From Pseudolysobacter sp964466115 (lineage in GTDB: Bacteria; Pseudomonadota; Gammaproteobacteria; Xanthomonadales; Rhodanobacteraceae): a DNA stretch of 64,000 bases. Each line of letters opens with the position of its first letter. Within the stretch, counting starts at the first letter, position 1. Where the stretch lies: positions 62,001-126,000 of the forward strand of contig CAYXMH010000003.1 in the NCBI GenBank assembly GCA_964466115.1. Direction: 5' to 3'. This document shows positions 1 to 9,202 of the stretch, in pieces. Position numbers and translations under genes: made by a program. The notes below the pieces were generated by a model, which was given only the letters and a program-made list of their open reading frames with translations, did not search any database and was not told the DNA's origin.

Positions 1-595
1 CCCGTCGTTTGCGCGTGAAGTGGCGCAAGGCTTGCCCACGGCCGTCACGGTCCATTCGACCGATACCCATTTTGCACAACAAATTGCGCAATTGCTGCAT
101 TCTGCTTATTTTCGCGCCTACACCGGTAACGATGTCCTGGGTGCTGAACTTGGCGGAGCAATGAAAAACGTACTGGCGGTTGCAACCGGCGTGGCCGATG
201 GCATGCAATTGGGCCTCAATGCGCGAGCCGGCATGATTACGCGCGGCTTGAACGAAATGCTGCGCTTGGGCAAAGCACTGGGCGCCCGCGCCGAAACCTT
301 GATGGGATTGGCCGGGCTTGGCGATTTGGTGCTGACATGCACTGGCGATTTATCGCGCAACCGGCGGTTGGGGCTCGCACTTGGCCGCGGCGTGGAGTTG
401 AAACGAGCGATTGCCGAAATTGGCCAAGTGATCGAATCGGTGCAAACGGTCGATGAAATCATGCGTTTGGCAAAGCGTCATGGCGTTGAGCTGCCGATTA
501 GCGCATTGGTGCAACGCGTGCTGCATGAAGACCTCACGCCGGCCGACGCTTTGCGATTATTGCTAGCTCGCGAGCAAGGCCCTGAATTCCCGTAA
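1..595 (+). CDS. gpsA: Glycerol-3-phosphate dehydrogenase [NAD(P)+], C-terminal part
   Basis: The reading frame is open from base 2 (PSFAREVA...), so the gene begins before the window; the GTG at 20 is an internal codon. The visible ~198 residues are the substrate-binding half of GpsA: the PSFA segment, the NDVLGAELGGAMKNV stretch with the catalytic lysine, and the GLAGLGDL...SRNRRLG block. The enzyme reduces dihydroxyacetone phosphate to sn-glycerol 3-phosphate in the cytoplasm, the acceptor later acylated by PlsB (also in this window). It converges with trmL, 20 bases away. Family assignment is firm; only the N-terminal Rossmann domain is out of sight. Confidence 0.96.
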   Translation, partial: PSFAREVAQGLPTAVTVHSTDTHFAQQIAQLLHSAYFRAYTGNDVLGAELGGAMKNVLAVATGVADGMQLGLNARAGMITRGLNEMLRLGKALGARAETLMGLAGLGDLVLTCTGDLSRNRRLGLALGRGVELKRAIAEIGQVIESVQTVDEIMRLAKRHGVELPISALVQRVLHEDLTPADALRLLLAREQGPEFP

Positions 596-615
596 CGCCT
601 TAATTTAAGCGGTGC

Positions 616-1080
616 TTAACTCGCCCCGACAAAACCCAATTGCCGCCACGCTTCAAACACCACCACGGCCACCGCGTTCGACAAATTCAAACTGCGGTTG
701 TGCGGTAGCATCGGCAATCGCAAGCGTTGCGTTTCCGGTACCGACTCCAACAACGCTTGCGGCAATCCACGCGTTTCAGGGCCAAATAACAACGCGTCCC
801 CGCTCATGAATGTCGGATTCGTATACAACGTCGAACCTCGGGTTGACAGGGCAAACACCCGCGTGGGCTTCGCGTTTACTTGAAACAAGGCGAAACTGTC
901 GTGCATCTGAATCGATGCGTATTCATGATAATCAAGCCCCGCGCGCCGCAATTTGGCATGCTCCAAATCAAAACCCATTGGGCGAATTAAATGCAATTGC
1001 GCTCCGGTGTTGGCGCACAACCGAATCACATTCCCGGTGTTGGGAGGAATCTCGGGCTCATAAAGCACAATGTGCAGCAT
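616..1080 (-). CDS. trmL: tRNA (cytidine/uridine-34-2'-O)-methyltransferase TrmL
   Basis: 154 residues, the usual TrmL length. It is a SPOUT (SpoU-type) methyltransferase that 2'-O-methylates the wobble nucleotide of tRNA-Leu isoacceptors using S-adenosylmethionine. Seen in the sequence: N14-T-G-N-V-I-R20 near the N terminus (catalytic Arg region), the knot motif FGPETRGLP at 99-107, and the C-terminal RSLNLSNAVAVVVFE motif at 129-143. It lacks the extra RNA-binding domain of TrmH, which supports TrmL. It stands alone on the minus strand between gpsA and an SDR gene. Confidence 0.95.
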   Translation of the reverse strand: MLHIVLYEPEIPPNTGNVIRLCANTGAQLHLIRPMGFDLEHAKLRRAGLDYHEYASIQMHDSFALFQVNAKPTRVFALSTRGSTLYTNPTFMSGDALLFGPETRGLPQALLESVPETQRLRLPMLPHNRSLNLSNAVAVVVFEAWRQLGFVGAS

Positions 1081-1118
1081 GGATTATTGATTCAATCGAG
1101 CCGACGTGCGGATCACCT

Positions 1119-1817
1119 TTACCAAGGCAACTCTTTTCCGTCGTAGCTTAAAAACCGTCCGTTATCGGCCGGACGCAACTTTGCGATGATTGATATAAGG
1201 CTTGCTACCGATTGCTCCGCCGTCAATGTGGCGCCAGCACCGCCCATGTCGGTCTTCACCCAACCGGGGCTTACCGCCACAACCGTCACGCCACGCTCGG
1301 CCAGCGCCATTGCCAACAATCGTGTGGCCATATTCAATGCGGCTTTGGACATGTTATAGCTGGGAGTTCCAAATTCGATCGTGCGTGCAATCGAACCCAA
1401 ACCCGAGGACACATTAATCACTTTGGTTTTTGTTCCATTTGCCAAACACTCGGTCAGCGCTTGCGTAAGCAATAACGGCCCAACGGCATTCGCGGCAAAG
1501 GTGTCCTTGAATGTTTTTGCCTCAAGCGCACCAAATTTCTCGCCCGAAACCAACATTCCCGCGTTGTTGATTAATAGATCGATGGCGCCGGTAAGCGCAA
1601 TCGCTTCACGTGCGAGTTCCGCTATGGATCGTTCGTCGGTCAAATCCAATGGCAACACATGCAACCGCCCGGGATGGGCTGCGGCCAATTCCGTCAGTTT
1701 CAACGCCTTACCAGGATGCCGGCATGCAGCGATCACTTGCGCGCCGTGCTGCAAATACTGTCGTACAAACTCCAATCCAAGGCCACGGTTGGCGCCGGTA
1801 ATAAGTATGCGTTGCAT
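1119..1817 (-). CDS. Short-chain dehydrogenase/reductase (C-factor-like SDR)
   Basis: 232 residues with the classical SDR fold: cofactor motif TGANRGLG (7-14), NNAG (84-87), catalytic Ser138 in NVSSG and the Y154-x-x-x-K158 pair in YNMSK. It should be an NAD(P)(H)-dependent oxidoreductase acting on an alcohol or carbonyl substrate in the cytoplasm; the substrate is not evident. The compact size and GANRGLG start resemble the C-factor/sniffer-like subgroup. It reads away from the lipoprotein gene and is 38 bases upstream of trmL on the same strand, so the two could be cotranscribed. Exact function unknown. Confidence 0.88.
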   Translation of the reverse strand: MQRILITGANRGLGLEFVRQYLQHGAQVIAACRHPGKALKLTELAAAHPGRLHVLPLDLTDERSIAELAREAIALTGAIDLLINNAGMLVSGEKFGALEAKTFKDTFAANAVGPLLLTQALTECLANGTKTKVINVSSGLGSIARTIEFGTPSYNMSKAALNMATRLLAMALAERGVTVVAVSPGWVKTDMGGAGATLTAEQSVASLISIIAKLRPADNGRFLSYDGKELPW

Positions 1818-1941
1818 GTTGGAACCCCTTAAAGCGCAGTCGCTATAGTGTAACGCCCTTGTTAAGGTATGCTGTAGCGGTGAATTCGTGCAAAAATAAT
1901 TCCTTCCTTTATTTTATGTCATCACTTCGACGCCAATTCTT

Positions 1942-2253
1942 ATGAACAAAGCCATTATTATTGCCGTCATCGCACTGACCTCGAGTTCTTGCACATGGGT
2001 AAAGCTCGATTCAGCCGCTGAGAAAGTACGAGTTGCCTATGACGGCCACGTCGCCAATTGCCGCGAACTTGGAACCGTGACAGTGTCGGTAAAACACGAT
2101 ATCGCCGGCATGGAGCGCAATAACCTTAAGGTGCGCGATGAGTTGGAAACCTTGGCTCGCAACGAAGCGGCAACGATGCACGCCGACACCATTAAACCGT
2201 TGGCGGATCCACAGCATGGCGAACAACGATTCGGCGCTTATGCGTGCCGTTAA
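1942..2253 (+). CDS. Small lipoprotein, DUF4156 (YjeI-like)
   Basis: 103 residues with a lipoprotein signal: a short hydrophobic stretch ending in a lipobox-like SSSC, so Cys17 would be lipidated. The mature part (TWVKLD...VRVAYDG...NCRELGTVTV, ending AYACR) resembles DUF4156 lipoproteins such as E. coli YjeI, with a central conserved Cys and a C-terminal Cys two residues from the end that may pair. The function of the family is not known. Its stop is 3 bases before the VOC gene, suggesting a two-gene transcript. Assignment to DUF4156 is from memory of the pattern and is moderately sure. Confidence 0.75.
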   Translation: MNKAIIIAVIALTSSSCTWVKLDSAAEKVRVAYDGHVANCRELGTVTVSVKHDIAGMERNNLKVRDELETLARNEAATMHADTIKPLADPQHGEQRFGAYACR

Positions 2254-2256
2254 GCC

Positions 2257-2631
2257 ATGGCTGAGTTAAACCGCATCGGTCAAATTGCGCTGAGCGTGCG
2301 CGATTTGGAGCGCGCGGTGGTGTTTTATCGCGATGTGCTTGGCTTAAAATTTTTGCTGCAAGCGCCAAACGTGGCCTTTTTCGACATCGGTGGGCAACGG
2401 TTGATGCTGGGCCAGACCGAAACGCGTGAATTAAAACCGGCGGGCACGGTGCTGTATTATGAGGTAGCCGATCTTGATGCCAGTTTTTCAAATCTGAAGG
2501 AGCGCGGGGCTCCGGTCGAACAAGAACCTCATTTCATTGCGAAATTCGCATCCAAAGAATTGTGGATGGCATTTTTTCGCGACCCGGATGGCCACCTATT
2601 TGCGTTGATGCACGAGAAAGCCATTGCCTAA
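2257..2631 (+). CDS. VOC (glyoxalase/bleomycin-resistance) family protein
   Basis: 124 residues forming a single vicinal-oxygen-chelate module: N-terminal IGQIALSVRDLERAVVFYRD (beta-alpha-beta), a central FFDIGGQRLMLG and the C-terminal FFRDPDGHLFALM motif typical of this superfamily. Such small VOC proteins are metal-dependent lyases, isomerases or dioxygenases, or simple binding proteins; the reaction cannot be told here. It follows the DUF4156 lipoprotein gene by 3 bases. In the 73 bases before oleA there is no obvious terminator. Confidence 0.88.
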   Translation: MAELNRIGQIALSVRDLERAVVFYRDVLGLKFLLQAPNVAFFDIGGQRLMLGQTETRELKPAGTVLYYEVADLDASFSNLKERGAPVEQEPHFIAKFASKELWMAFFRDPDGHLFALMHEKAIA

Positions 2632-2704
2632 CCACGCAAGCACGGTTGCAGCTTAACGCCGAAACCGGTAGGGTCGCCGGTTCCGTCAATCCATAAGCCT
2701 TATC

Positions 2705-3721
2705 ATGCTATACAACCACGTTGTCATCGCAAGCGTCGCCCACATCGATGCGCCACGGCGCGTCACCTCGGCTGAGATTAACGAGCGTCTACAACCGGTA
2801 ACCGAGCGTTTGGGCATCCGGCAAAACGTGCTGGAAGATGTTGCTGGAATTCATGCGCGCCGTATCTGGGACCGACCGACCATGCCGTCGGAATCGGCCA
2901 CCATGGCCGCACAAAAAGCGATCGCCGAATCCGGCGTACCGCATGAAAAATTCGGCTTATTGGTCAACACCTCGGTTTGCCGCGATTACTTGGAACCCTC
3001 CACCGCCAGCATTATCCATGGCAATCTTGGTCTTGCCGACACCTGCCAAAATTTCGATGTGGGCAACGCGTGCCTGGCTTTTCTCAATGGCATGGACATA
3101 GCGGCGCGCATGATCGAGCGCGGCGATATTGAATACGCATTGATCGTGGATGGGGAAACCAGTAACGCGGTGATTGAAAAAACCATCGAACGCTTACTTG
3201 GACCACAGATCACCGAAGCCGACTTCCGTGCCGAATTTGCTGCGCTGACGCTTGGCTCCGGAGCCGCGGCAATGGTGATGGGTCGTGCCGAATTGCTACC
3301 GAATGGACATCGTTTCTTAGGCAGCGTTACGCGCGCCGCCACCGAGTTCAGCCGCCTGTGTTACGGCAATATCGATCGCATGGTGACCGACACCAAAACC
3401 CTGCTGATAGAGGGCTTACGCCTGGCTTCCAAAACGTTTCACGCCACCCGCGCCGCGCTTGGTTGGGTCATTGAAGAATTCGATGAGTTCGTCGTTCACC
3501 AAATCAGCCGCGTGCACACCGAAGAATTCATCAAACTGCTCGGCATCGATCCCAGCAAAGTGCTGACGATTTTCCCCGAGCACGGCAATATTGGTCCGGC
3601 TTCGGTACCGATTGTTTTGTCGAAATTAAAAGAAATGGGGCGTTTAAAAAAGGGCCACCGCATTGCGTTGCTCGGCATTGGATCGGGATTGAATTGTTCG
3701 ATGGCGGAAGTGGTTTGGTAA
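2705..3721 (+). CDS. oleA: OleA, acyl-CoA condensing thiolase of long-chain olefin synthesis
   Basis: 338 residues, thiolase/KAS III fold. OleA joins two fatty acyl-CoAs head to head, giving a 2-alkyl-3-ketoacid for OleD. Seen: Cys123 in VGNACLAF, Glu97 in DYLEPST, His265 in VVHQISR and Asn295 in EHGNIGPAS. The spacings Cys-Glu 26, Cys-His 142 and Cys-Asn 172 equal those of Xanthomonas campestris OleA (Cys143, Glu117, His285, Asn315, recalled from the literature). The Glu base is diagnostic of OleA against FabH. oleBCD lie 3 kb downstream on the same strand, separated by an opposite-strand helicase gene, so oleA needs its own terminator or read-through under antisense transcription. Confidence 0.94.
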   Translation: MLYNHVVIASVAHIDAPRRVTSAEINERLQPVTERLGIRQNVLEDVAGIHARRIWDRPTMPSESATMAAQKAIAESGVPHEKFGLLVNTSVCRDYLEPSTASIIHGNLGLADTCQNFDVGNACLAFLNGMDIAARMIERGDIEYALIVDGETSNAVIEKTIERLLGPQITEADFRAEFAALTLGSGAAAMVMGRAELLPNGHRFLGSVTRAATEFSRLCYGNIDRMVTDTKTLLIEGLRLASKTFHATRAALGWVIEEFDEFVVHQISRVHTEEFIKLLGIDPSKVLTIFPEHGNIGPASVPIVLSKLKEMGRLKKGHRIALLGIGSGLNCSMAEVVW

Positions 3722-3748
3722 CCCAAATTCGCCATCTCAAGGTGTTGA

Positions 3749-3831
3749 GAAACGCTGCTTGTACTGAGCCTTAAGTCGAAGTATGGGCAGCGTTTCCGTT
3801 CACCCTTCGACTTAAGCTCAGGGCGAACGGA
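3749..3831. repeat. REP-like nested palindromic element, family A copy 1
   Basis: Between convergent oleA and the helicase gene lie two nested inverted repeats: a perfect 10-base stem GAAACGCTGC (3749-3758) with its complement at 3787-3796, and a near-perfect pair at 3766-3781 and 3805-3819 containing CTTAAGTCGAAG and its complement. The right end reads CTTCGACTTAAGCTCAGGG then CGAACGG, a variant of the element before arfB at 13190. It may act as a bidirectional terminator or mRNA stabiliser for the convergent genes. The two pairings are mutually exclusive. Confidence 0.7.
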
Positions 3832-3857
3832 AGATCAGTGGTAAATTGGACTTAAGA

Positions 3858-6566
3858 CTAAGGCGGATCTGTGCCGAATAACGTTTCGATGTCCTCTTCT
3901 TCAAAACGCACTTTCTGCGTCGTTCCACCCTTGAGCACCGCTGCCGCCAAATCCGCCTTGCGTTGCTGTAAAACCTGGATTTTCTCTTCAACCGTTCCAG
4001 AACAAATCAACTTATAGACAAACACCGACTTGTTTTGCCCGATGCGATGGGCGCGGTCCGTCGCTTGCGTTTCAACCGCAGGGTTCCACCACGGGTCGTA
4101 GTGAATCACGGTATCGGCTGCGGTAAGATTCAATCCGACCCCACCGGCCTTCAGACTGATTAAGAACAACGGCACCGCACCACTTTGGAACTGCTCGATC
4201 GGCGTGGCGCGATTGCGCGTTTTTCCGGTTAACGTGACATAGCGGATTTTGCTTTCATCCAGCGCCTTCGCGATCAAAGCGAGCATTTCGGTGAACTGTG
4301 AAAACACCAGGATACGCCGCCCTTCGGCCAGCAACTCCTCGATCATCGGCAGCAAAAACTCCAGCTTTGCCGACTCCGGCACTTTGCGGCCGGTATTAAG
4401 CTTAACCAGACGCGGATCGCAACACACCTGGCGCAGTTTTAACAGCGCATCCAGAACGAGAATGCCGGACTGCGCCAAACCGTGCTTTTGCAACGCCGAA
4501 TACACTTTGTCGTGCATGGTCAAGCGCAAGCTTTCGTACAAATCGCGCTGTCGGCCAATGAGCTCCACCGTGCGCGTAATAACCGTTTTTGCCGGCAGTT
4601 CATGCAGCACCTGCTCCTTCGTGCGACGCAGCATGAACGGCGCGATGCGCCGATTGAGGCGCGCCTGCGCTTCGCCATCGGCGTGCTTTTCAATCGGGGT
4701 GCGAAAATTGCGCACGAACCGGCGCTCGTCGCCCAATAAACCCGGCAGCACGCAATCAAACTCCGCCCACAACTCCCCGAGATGATTTTCCAAAGGGGTG
4801 CCGGTCATCGCAATGCGCCGTTGCGCCCGCAGCTCGCGTACGATTCGTGCCGCTTGGCTGCGCGGATTGCGAATCGTCTGCGCTTCGTCCAATACCAACA
4901 CGGAAAAATTTTGCTCCACAAGTACATCGCGGTCGCGCGGTAACAGCGGATAAGTGGTTACGATAAGATCGTTATTGGCCATCTCGGCAAAATGGCTGTG
5001 TCGCTCCGGGCCTTGCAATATCAGCATTTTAAGCTGCGGAGTAAAACGCGCAGCTTCCGTTTTCCAATTCAAAACCAGTGAAGTTGGGACAATAATCAGG
5101 GCGGGTGCATCAAACCGCCCGGATTGTTTTTCGGCCAGCAAGTGCGCCAGCAATTGCACGGTTTTCCCTAGGCCCATGTCGTCGGCAAGAATGCCGCCAA
5201 GCTGGGATTTACTCAGAAAAGTCAGCCACGCTAGCCCATCGCGCTGGTATGGGCGCAGCTCCGTATTGAGCCCAAGCGGCGCCAACGTCGTGGCAGAGGA
5301 AGCCACACGTAAATGTTTGGCAAAATCATGGACCGCATGGCTACCGCGCCAGCGCAACGCCGGCGTCGCATTGTCCAAATCTTCAACGACAAACGACTGC
5401 GCCCGCGATAAGCGCAACGAACCGGACATCTTAATCGACCGGCCGTCGAGCCATTCCAGCAGCGGCTTCAACAATGCCCGCACCCGTTTAAGTGGCAGTG
5501 GCACACGCCGGCGTTTGTCCAACGGAGCCATCCAAACCGCGCCTTTTGCTTCATTGCGTGCCGGCACCATCGACAGGGTGCGGTCCAACAAAGCACGGTG
5601 CAAAATCGGCAGCAACGGGATTCGCTCGCCGTTTATTTCAATACCGATGCCAAGATCAAACCAGGGTTCGCCCTGCTCGACCACTTCGGCGTACCAAATA
5701 CTCGGCGCTGCCAATAACTCAACCGGAAAACTGGCATCGAACTCAATTCGAAACCCTTCCGCTTTTATCTGTGGCAATAAGTTCAGAAGCTGGGTCGGGG
5801 TGCCGACGCCGATCTTATTCGGCAACAACCAGTCGTCCTCGCCAACGAGATTAACCAACCGCTGCGGCAATTGCTCGCAGGTGTGCGCTTCGTGCAACCC
5901 AAGGTCGTACAAGTATTCGCACGCGGCAAATTCTGCGCCGCGATCGCGGCGAATGACCAGCCACTCGCCGGCGTGATGCACACGCTCGTGACGAACATCG
6001 GGCGGAAACCGCAATCGCACCCCATCGTAATCGAATGCGAGCTTGGCGCAGCCAACCTCAACTGCACCGGCACCATTGGCAAGGGTCATTGCACGCAAAG
6101 TCATCACCGGAATCGGGGCGGGACGCAAATCCTCTCGCTTAGGTAATTCCGGCGTTGGCTTTACGCTGGGAGTGCGATCCAAGCGCTGCGCCTGCGCATC
6201 GCCGACAACCACTGTGGCCAGCGCCTGCGTAGGCACTGCCGCGGCGGTGTGTTGGGGACGAGTTACCGCACACTGCAATAAAGCTGCTACGTGCTTGCAC
6301 CACGTTTCCACTGGGCAAGAACAGTGGCTATTAAAATGCGGATGAAGGTTCGGAAAATACTCGACCCGGCATTCGTACGGCTCTTTTAGTTGCACACCCC
6401 GTACCGAACCAACCAACACCCCTTCATCCCCGCGCGTTTCAAACGCATACTTAAGTACGTTGCCACGCCGTACACAGTCGCGTGCCCGTGCCAGGGTTTT
6501 CCCATCGAAGTGGGTGTGCCACTCGCTAATGGTAAAGGCGGCAAGTAGGGTATCGAGATCCGTCAT
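3858..6566 (-). CDS. SNF2-family helicase with SWIM zinc finger
   Basis: 902 residues. The N terminus carries a SWIM zinc motif (Cys82-x-Cys84, Cys90-x-His92 in HCSCPVETWCKH), then ~330 residues of bacterial SNF2-associated region, then an SF2 ATPase: LRPYQ, Walker A DDMGLGKT (Lys468), LVLDEAQ as motif II, TGTPLENH, and a helicase C-terminal lobe ending with DRAHRIGQ. Such HepA/RapA-like proteins are double-stranded nucleic-acid translocases; a role in transcription recycling or DNA repair is plausible but unproven. The gene sits between oleA and oleB on the opposite strand and diverges from oleB with an 87-base gap. No domain ties it to lipid synthesis. Confidence 0.93.
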   Translation of the reverse strand: MTDLDTLLAAFTISEWHTHFDGKTLARARDCVRRGNVLKYAFETRGDEGVLVGSVRGVQLKEPYECRVEYFPNLHPHFNSHCSCPVETWCKHVAALLQCAVTRPQHTAAAVPTQALATVVVGDAQAQRLDRTPSVKPTPELPKREDLRPAPIPVMTLRAMTLANGAGAVEVGCAKLAFDYDGVRLRFPPDVRHERVHHAGEWLVIRRDRGAEFAACEYLYDLGLHEAHTCEQLPQRLVNLVGEDDWLLPNKIGVGTPTQLLNLLPQIKAEGFRIEFDASFPVELLAAPSIWYAEVVEQGEPWFDLGIGIEINGERIPLLPILHRALLDRTLSMVPARNEAKGAVWMAPLDKRRRVPLPLKRVRALLKPLLEWLDGRSIKMSGSLRLSRAQSFVVEDLDNATPALRWRGSHAVHDFAKHLRVASSATTLAPLGLNTELRPYQRDGLAWLTFLSKSQLGGILADDMGLGKTVQLLAHLLAEKQSGRFDAPALIIVPTSLVLNWKTEAARFTPQLKMLILQGPERHSHFAEMANNDLIVTTYPLLPRDRDVLVEQNFSVLVLDEAQTIRNPRSQAARIVRELRAQRRIAMTGTPLENHLGELWAEFDCVLPGLLGDERRFVRNFRTPIEKHADGEAQARLNRRIAPFMLRRTKEQVLHELPAKTVITRTVELIGRQRDLYESLRLTMHDKVYSALQKHGLAQSGILVLDALLKLRQVCCDPRLVKLNTGRKVPESAKLEFLLPMIEELLAEGRRILVFSQFTEMLALIAKALDESKIRYVTLTGKTRNRATPIEQFQSGAVPLFLISLKAGGVGLNLTAADTVIHYDPWWNPAVETQATDRAHRIGQNKSVFVYKLICSGTVEEKIQVLQQRKADLAAAVLKGGTTQKVRFEEEDIETLFGTDPP

Positions 6567-6653
6567 TCGATGATAAACAAAAGTGACAAACGCCCCATCT
6601 TATCAGCGTCGCCGCTGTGCGACACTAGCGGCCTATTCAAACACTGACCAGCC

Positions 6654-7535
6654 ATGCCCCCATTTCCCGATTATCCTTTTACTTCGCGTTGGTTTAAACA
6701 CATGGGTTTGCGCCAGCATTACCTTGATGAGGGTACGGGCGATCCGATAATTATGCTGCACGGCAACCCCAGTTGGTCTTATTACTACCGACATCTGATT
6801 CAACGCTTGCGTCCTTCCTATCGCTGCATTGTGCCCGACCATATCGGTATGGGTTTGTCCGACAAACCGTCACCGGATCGTTACGGCTATCATCTGGCAC
6901 AACGCGTGGATGATCTGGATGCCTTACTGCAACACCTTGGCAATCCAGCCAAACTGACCTTGGTTCTGCATGATTGGGGTGGCATGATTGGGATGGCTCT
7001 TGCGTGCCGTTATCCTGAACGAATCAAACGTTTGGTGATATTGAACACCGCGGCTTTTCCAAACCCAAAAGGATCGCATCTACCATGGGCATTGCGCTTT
7101 GGGCGCGATTCATCGCTCGGCAGTTGGCTGATCCTAAAGCACAATGCGTTTGCCCGCGGGGCAGCGCGTTTCGGCGTGACGCGGCCTATGTCCCCGGAAG
7201 TACGTGCCGCCTATCTTGCCCCCTACGATACACCGGAGCATCGCATCGCCACGCTGCGCTTTGTCCAAGACATCCCGCTAAGCCCTGCGGACCTGGGCTT
7301 CGACTTGGTGCAGTCAACAGGCTTCCAGCTGTCTCAATTCGCCGATCGGCCGGCATTAATCTGCTGGGGTCTTGGCGATTTCGTCTTTGATCGGCACTTT
7401 TTGCGGGTCTGGGAGCAGCAATTACCCCACGCGCAATCGCACGAATTTGCCGATGCCGGCCATTACGTGTTGGAAGATGCGCAAGAACGAATAGGACCTT
7501 TGGTACAAAACTTTTTAGCCCGCAATCCCGTATGA
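6654..7535 (+). CDS. oleB: OleB, beta-lactone decarboxylase (alpha/beta hydrolase)
   Basis: 293 residues, haloalkane-dehalogenase-like fold. OleB splits the OleC-made cis-beta-lactone into a cis-olefin and CO2. Seen: HGNPSWSYYYR after strand 3, nucleophile Asp107 in LHDWGG, Asp242 in GLGDFVF and His270 in DAGHYVLED. The spacings 135 and 163 match X. campestris OleB (Asp114, Asp249, His277, from the literature). The stop overlaps the oleC start as ATGA at 7532-7535, so translation is coupled. Without the ole context this would be called a haloalkane dehalogenase; the neighbours settle it. Confidence 0.93.
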   Translation: MPPFPDYPFTSRWFKHMGLRQHYLDEGTGDPIIMLHGNPSWSYYYRHLIQRLRPSYRCIVPDHIGMGLSDKPSPDRYGYHLAQRVDDLDALLQHLGNPAKLTLVLHDWGGMIGMALACRYPERIKRLVILNTAAFPNPKGSHLPWALRFGRDSSLGSWLILKHNAFARGAARFGVTRPMSPEVRAAYLAPYDTPEHRIATLRFVQDIPLSPADLGFDLVQSTGFQLSQFADRPALICWGLGDFVFDRHFLRVWEQQLPHAQSHEFADAGHYVLEDAQERIGPLVQNFLARNPV

Positions 7536-9202
7536 CGGATACCTGCAATATCGCCGCAGCGTTGACTCGGATGGCCAAACTGCAACCCACGGCCATAGCC
7601 TTACGTTACCCCAAACAAAAGGCGCGCAAAGGGCTTGCGCCGTATGTCGAGATAACCTACGCGCAGTTGGACGAGCTTAGCGATCACACCGCAGCGGCGC
7701 TCGCCCATGCCGGCATTACCCGTGGATTGCGCACCGCCTTGATGGTGCGGCCGGGGCGCGATTTGTTTTTGCTGATCTATGCCTTGTTTAAGTTAGGCGC
7801 CGTGCCGGTATTGATCGATCCCGGCATTAACCGTCGCGCGCTTAAAACGTGTTTGGACGAGGCCGCCCCCGAGGCCTTTATCGGCATTGCCTTGGCGCAA
7901 GCCGCTCGAATGGTGCTCGGTTGGGCCAGACGCAGTGTGCGTTGTGTCATCAACGTGGGTGAAGGATGGTTCTTTGGCGGTTTATCCCTGGATGCCTTAC
8001 GAAATAAGACATCTTCGAGCGCATTCGTTGCGGCGGCAACGCGCGCCGACGAATTGGCTGCCATCCTGTTTACCTCCGGCTCCACCGGTACGCCAAAAGG
8101 CGTTCAATACCAACACCGTCACTTCCTAGCCCAGGTTGAGATGCTGCGCGACGGGTTCGATATTTTGCCGGGCTTAATCAATATGCCGACGTTCCCACCG
8201 TTTGCCTTATTTGATCCGGCGCTCGGGGTGACTTCGGTCATTCCGGATATGGACCCGACCCGGCCGGCGACGGCGGATCCGCAAAAACTGATCGCAGCGA
8301 TCGATCATTTCAAAGTCAACATGCTGTTTGGATCACCGGCCTTGCTCGACACGCTGTCGCGCTACGGTGTTGCACACGCGATCAAACTGCACACGGTACA
8401 ACGGGTGATCTCGGCCGGCGCACCGGTGGCCCCCGCCATTGTTGAACGCATGCGCCGAATCCTTCCCGACGATTGCCGCCTTTATACGCCCTATGGAGCC
8501 ACCGAGTGCTTGCCGGTCAGCGTGATTGAAAGTCGTGAGATACTCGACGACACGCGCATCAACAGCGAACGCGGCGCAGGTACTTGTGTCGGCCGCCCGG
8601 CAGCGCGCAATACAGTGCGCATCATCGGCATCAACGACACCGCCATCCCGGACTGGTCGGACGATTTGCTCGCTGCGCCGGGTGAAGTGGGTGAAATCAC
8701 CGTCATCGGGCCTACCACGAGTGAGGCCTATCAGGCGCGCCCGTTTGCCACCGCGTTGGCGAAAATCGCTAGCGACGCGGGCATCATCCATCGCATGGGC
8801 GATCTAGGTTATTTTGATGAGAATGGCCGATTGTGGTTTTGTGGGCGAAAGTCGCAGCGTGTCATTACCGTGCAAAGATCGTTGTATACTGAAGAGGTGG
8901 AGCCTATTTTCAATGCACACCCTGAGGTAAAACGCACCGCCCTGGTTGGCGTTGGACCGTGGGGTTCTCAGATACCGGTTTTGTGCGTGGAACTCGCTCC
9001 CAAAGTAGGCTTTGCGGCACGCGAGCGCATTGCCGCGGAGTTGCTAAACACCGCCGCGGCATACCCGCACACTCGCCTTATCCAGCAAGTATTGTTTCAT
9101 CGCGGTTTTCCCGTTGATATCCGGCATAATGCGAAAATCGCGCGCGAACAGTTGAGCGTTTGGGCAACGCGCGAGCTGCATCAAACCGGAGGCCCGCAAT
9201 GA
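7532..9202 (+). CDS. oleC: OleC, beta-lactone synthetase (AMP-ligase family)
   Basis: 556 residues of the acyl-CoA synthetase/ANL superfamily: P-loop-like TSGSTGTPKG near residue 185, LYTPYGATEC near 315, and the hinge region with MGDLGYFDENGRLWFCGRK near 425. OleC adenylates the 2-alkyl-3-hydroxy acid made by OleD and closes the beta-lactone. It starts inside the oleB stop codon and its own stop overlaps the oleD start (ATGA at 9199-9202). OleB, C and D are known to form large cytoplasmic assemblies, which fits the coupled translation. Confidence 0.93.
   Translation: MTDTCNIAAALTRMAKLQPTAIALRYPKQKARKGLAPYVEITYAQLDELSDHTAAALAHAGITRGLRTALMVRPGRDLFLLIYALFKLGAVPVLIDPGINRRALKTCLDEAAPEAFIGIALAQAARMVLGWARRSVRCVINVGEGWFFGGLSLDALRNKTSSSAFVAAATRADELAAILFTSGSTGTPKGVQYQHRHFLAQVEMLRDGFDILPGLINMPTFPPFALFDPALGVTSVIPDMDPTRPATADPQKLIAAIDHFKVNMLFGSPALLDTLSRYGVAHAIKLHTVQRVISAGAPVAPAIVERMRRILPDDCRLYTPYGATECLPVSVIESREILDDTRINSERGAGTCVGRPAARNTVRIIGINDTAIPDWSDDLLAAPGEVGEITVIGPTTSEAYQARPFATALAKIASDAGIIHRMGDLGYFDENGRLWFCGRKSQRVITVQRSLYTEEVEPIFNAHPEVKRTALVGVGPWGSQIPVLCVELAPKVGFAARERIAAELLNTAAAYPHTRLIQQVLFHRGFPVDIRHNAKIAREQLSVWATRELHQTGGPQ

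Noticed and set aside
4954..5976. 340-codon plus-strand frame within the SNF2 helicase
   Set aside because: Antisense shadow of the helicase gene, whose motifs are intact; Ser/Arg-rich composition without domain signs.
6654..7535. Haloalkane dehalogenase as the call for OleB
   Set aside because: The fold is alike, but the ole neighbours and the exact OleB spacing of Asp, Asp and His support beta-lactone decarboxylase.
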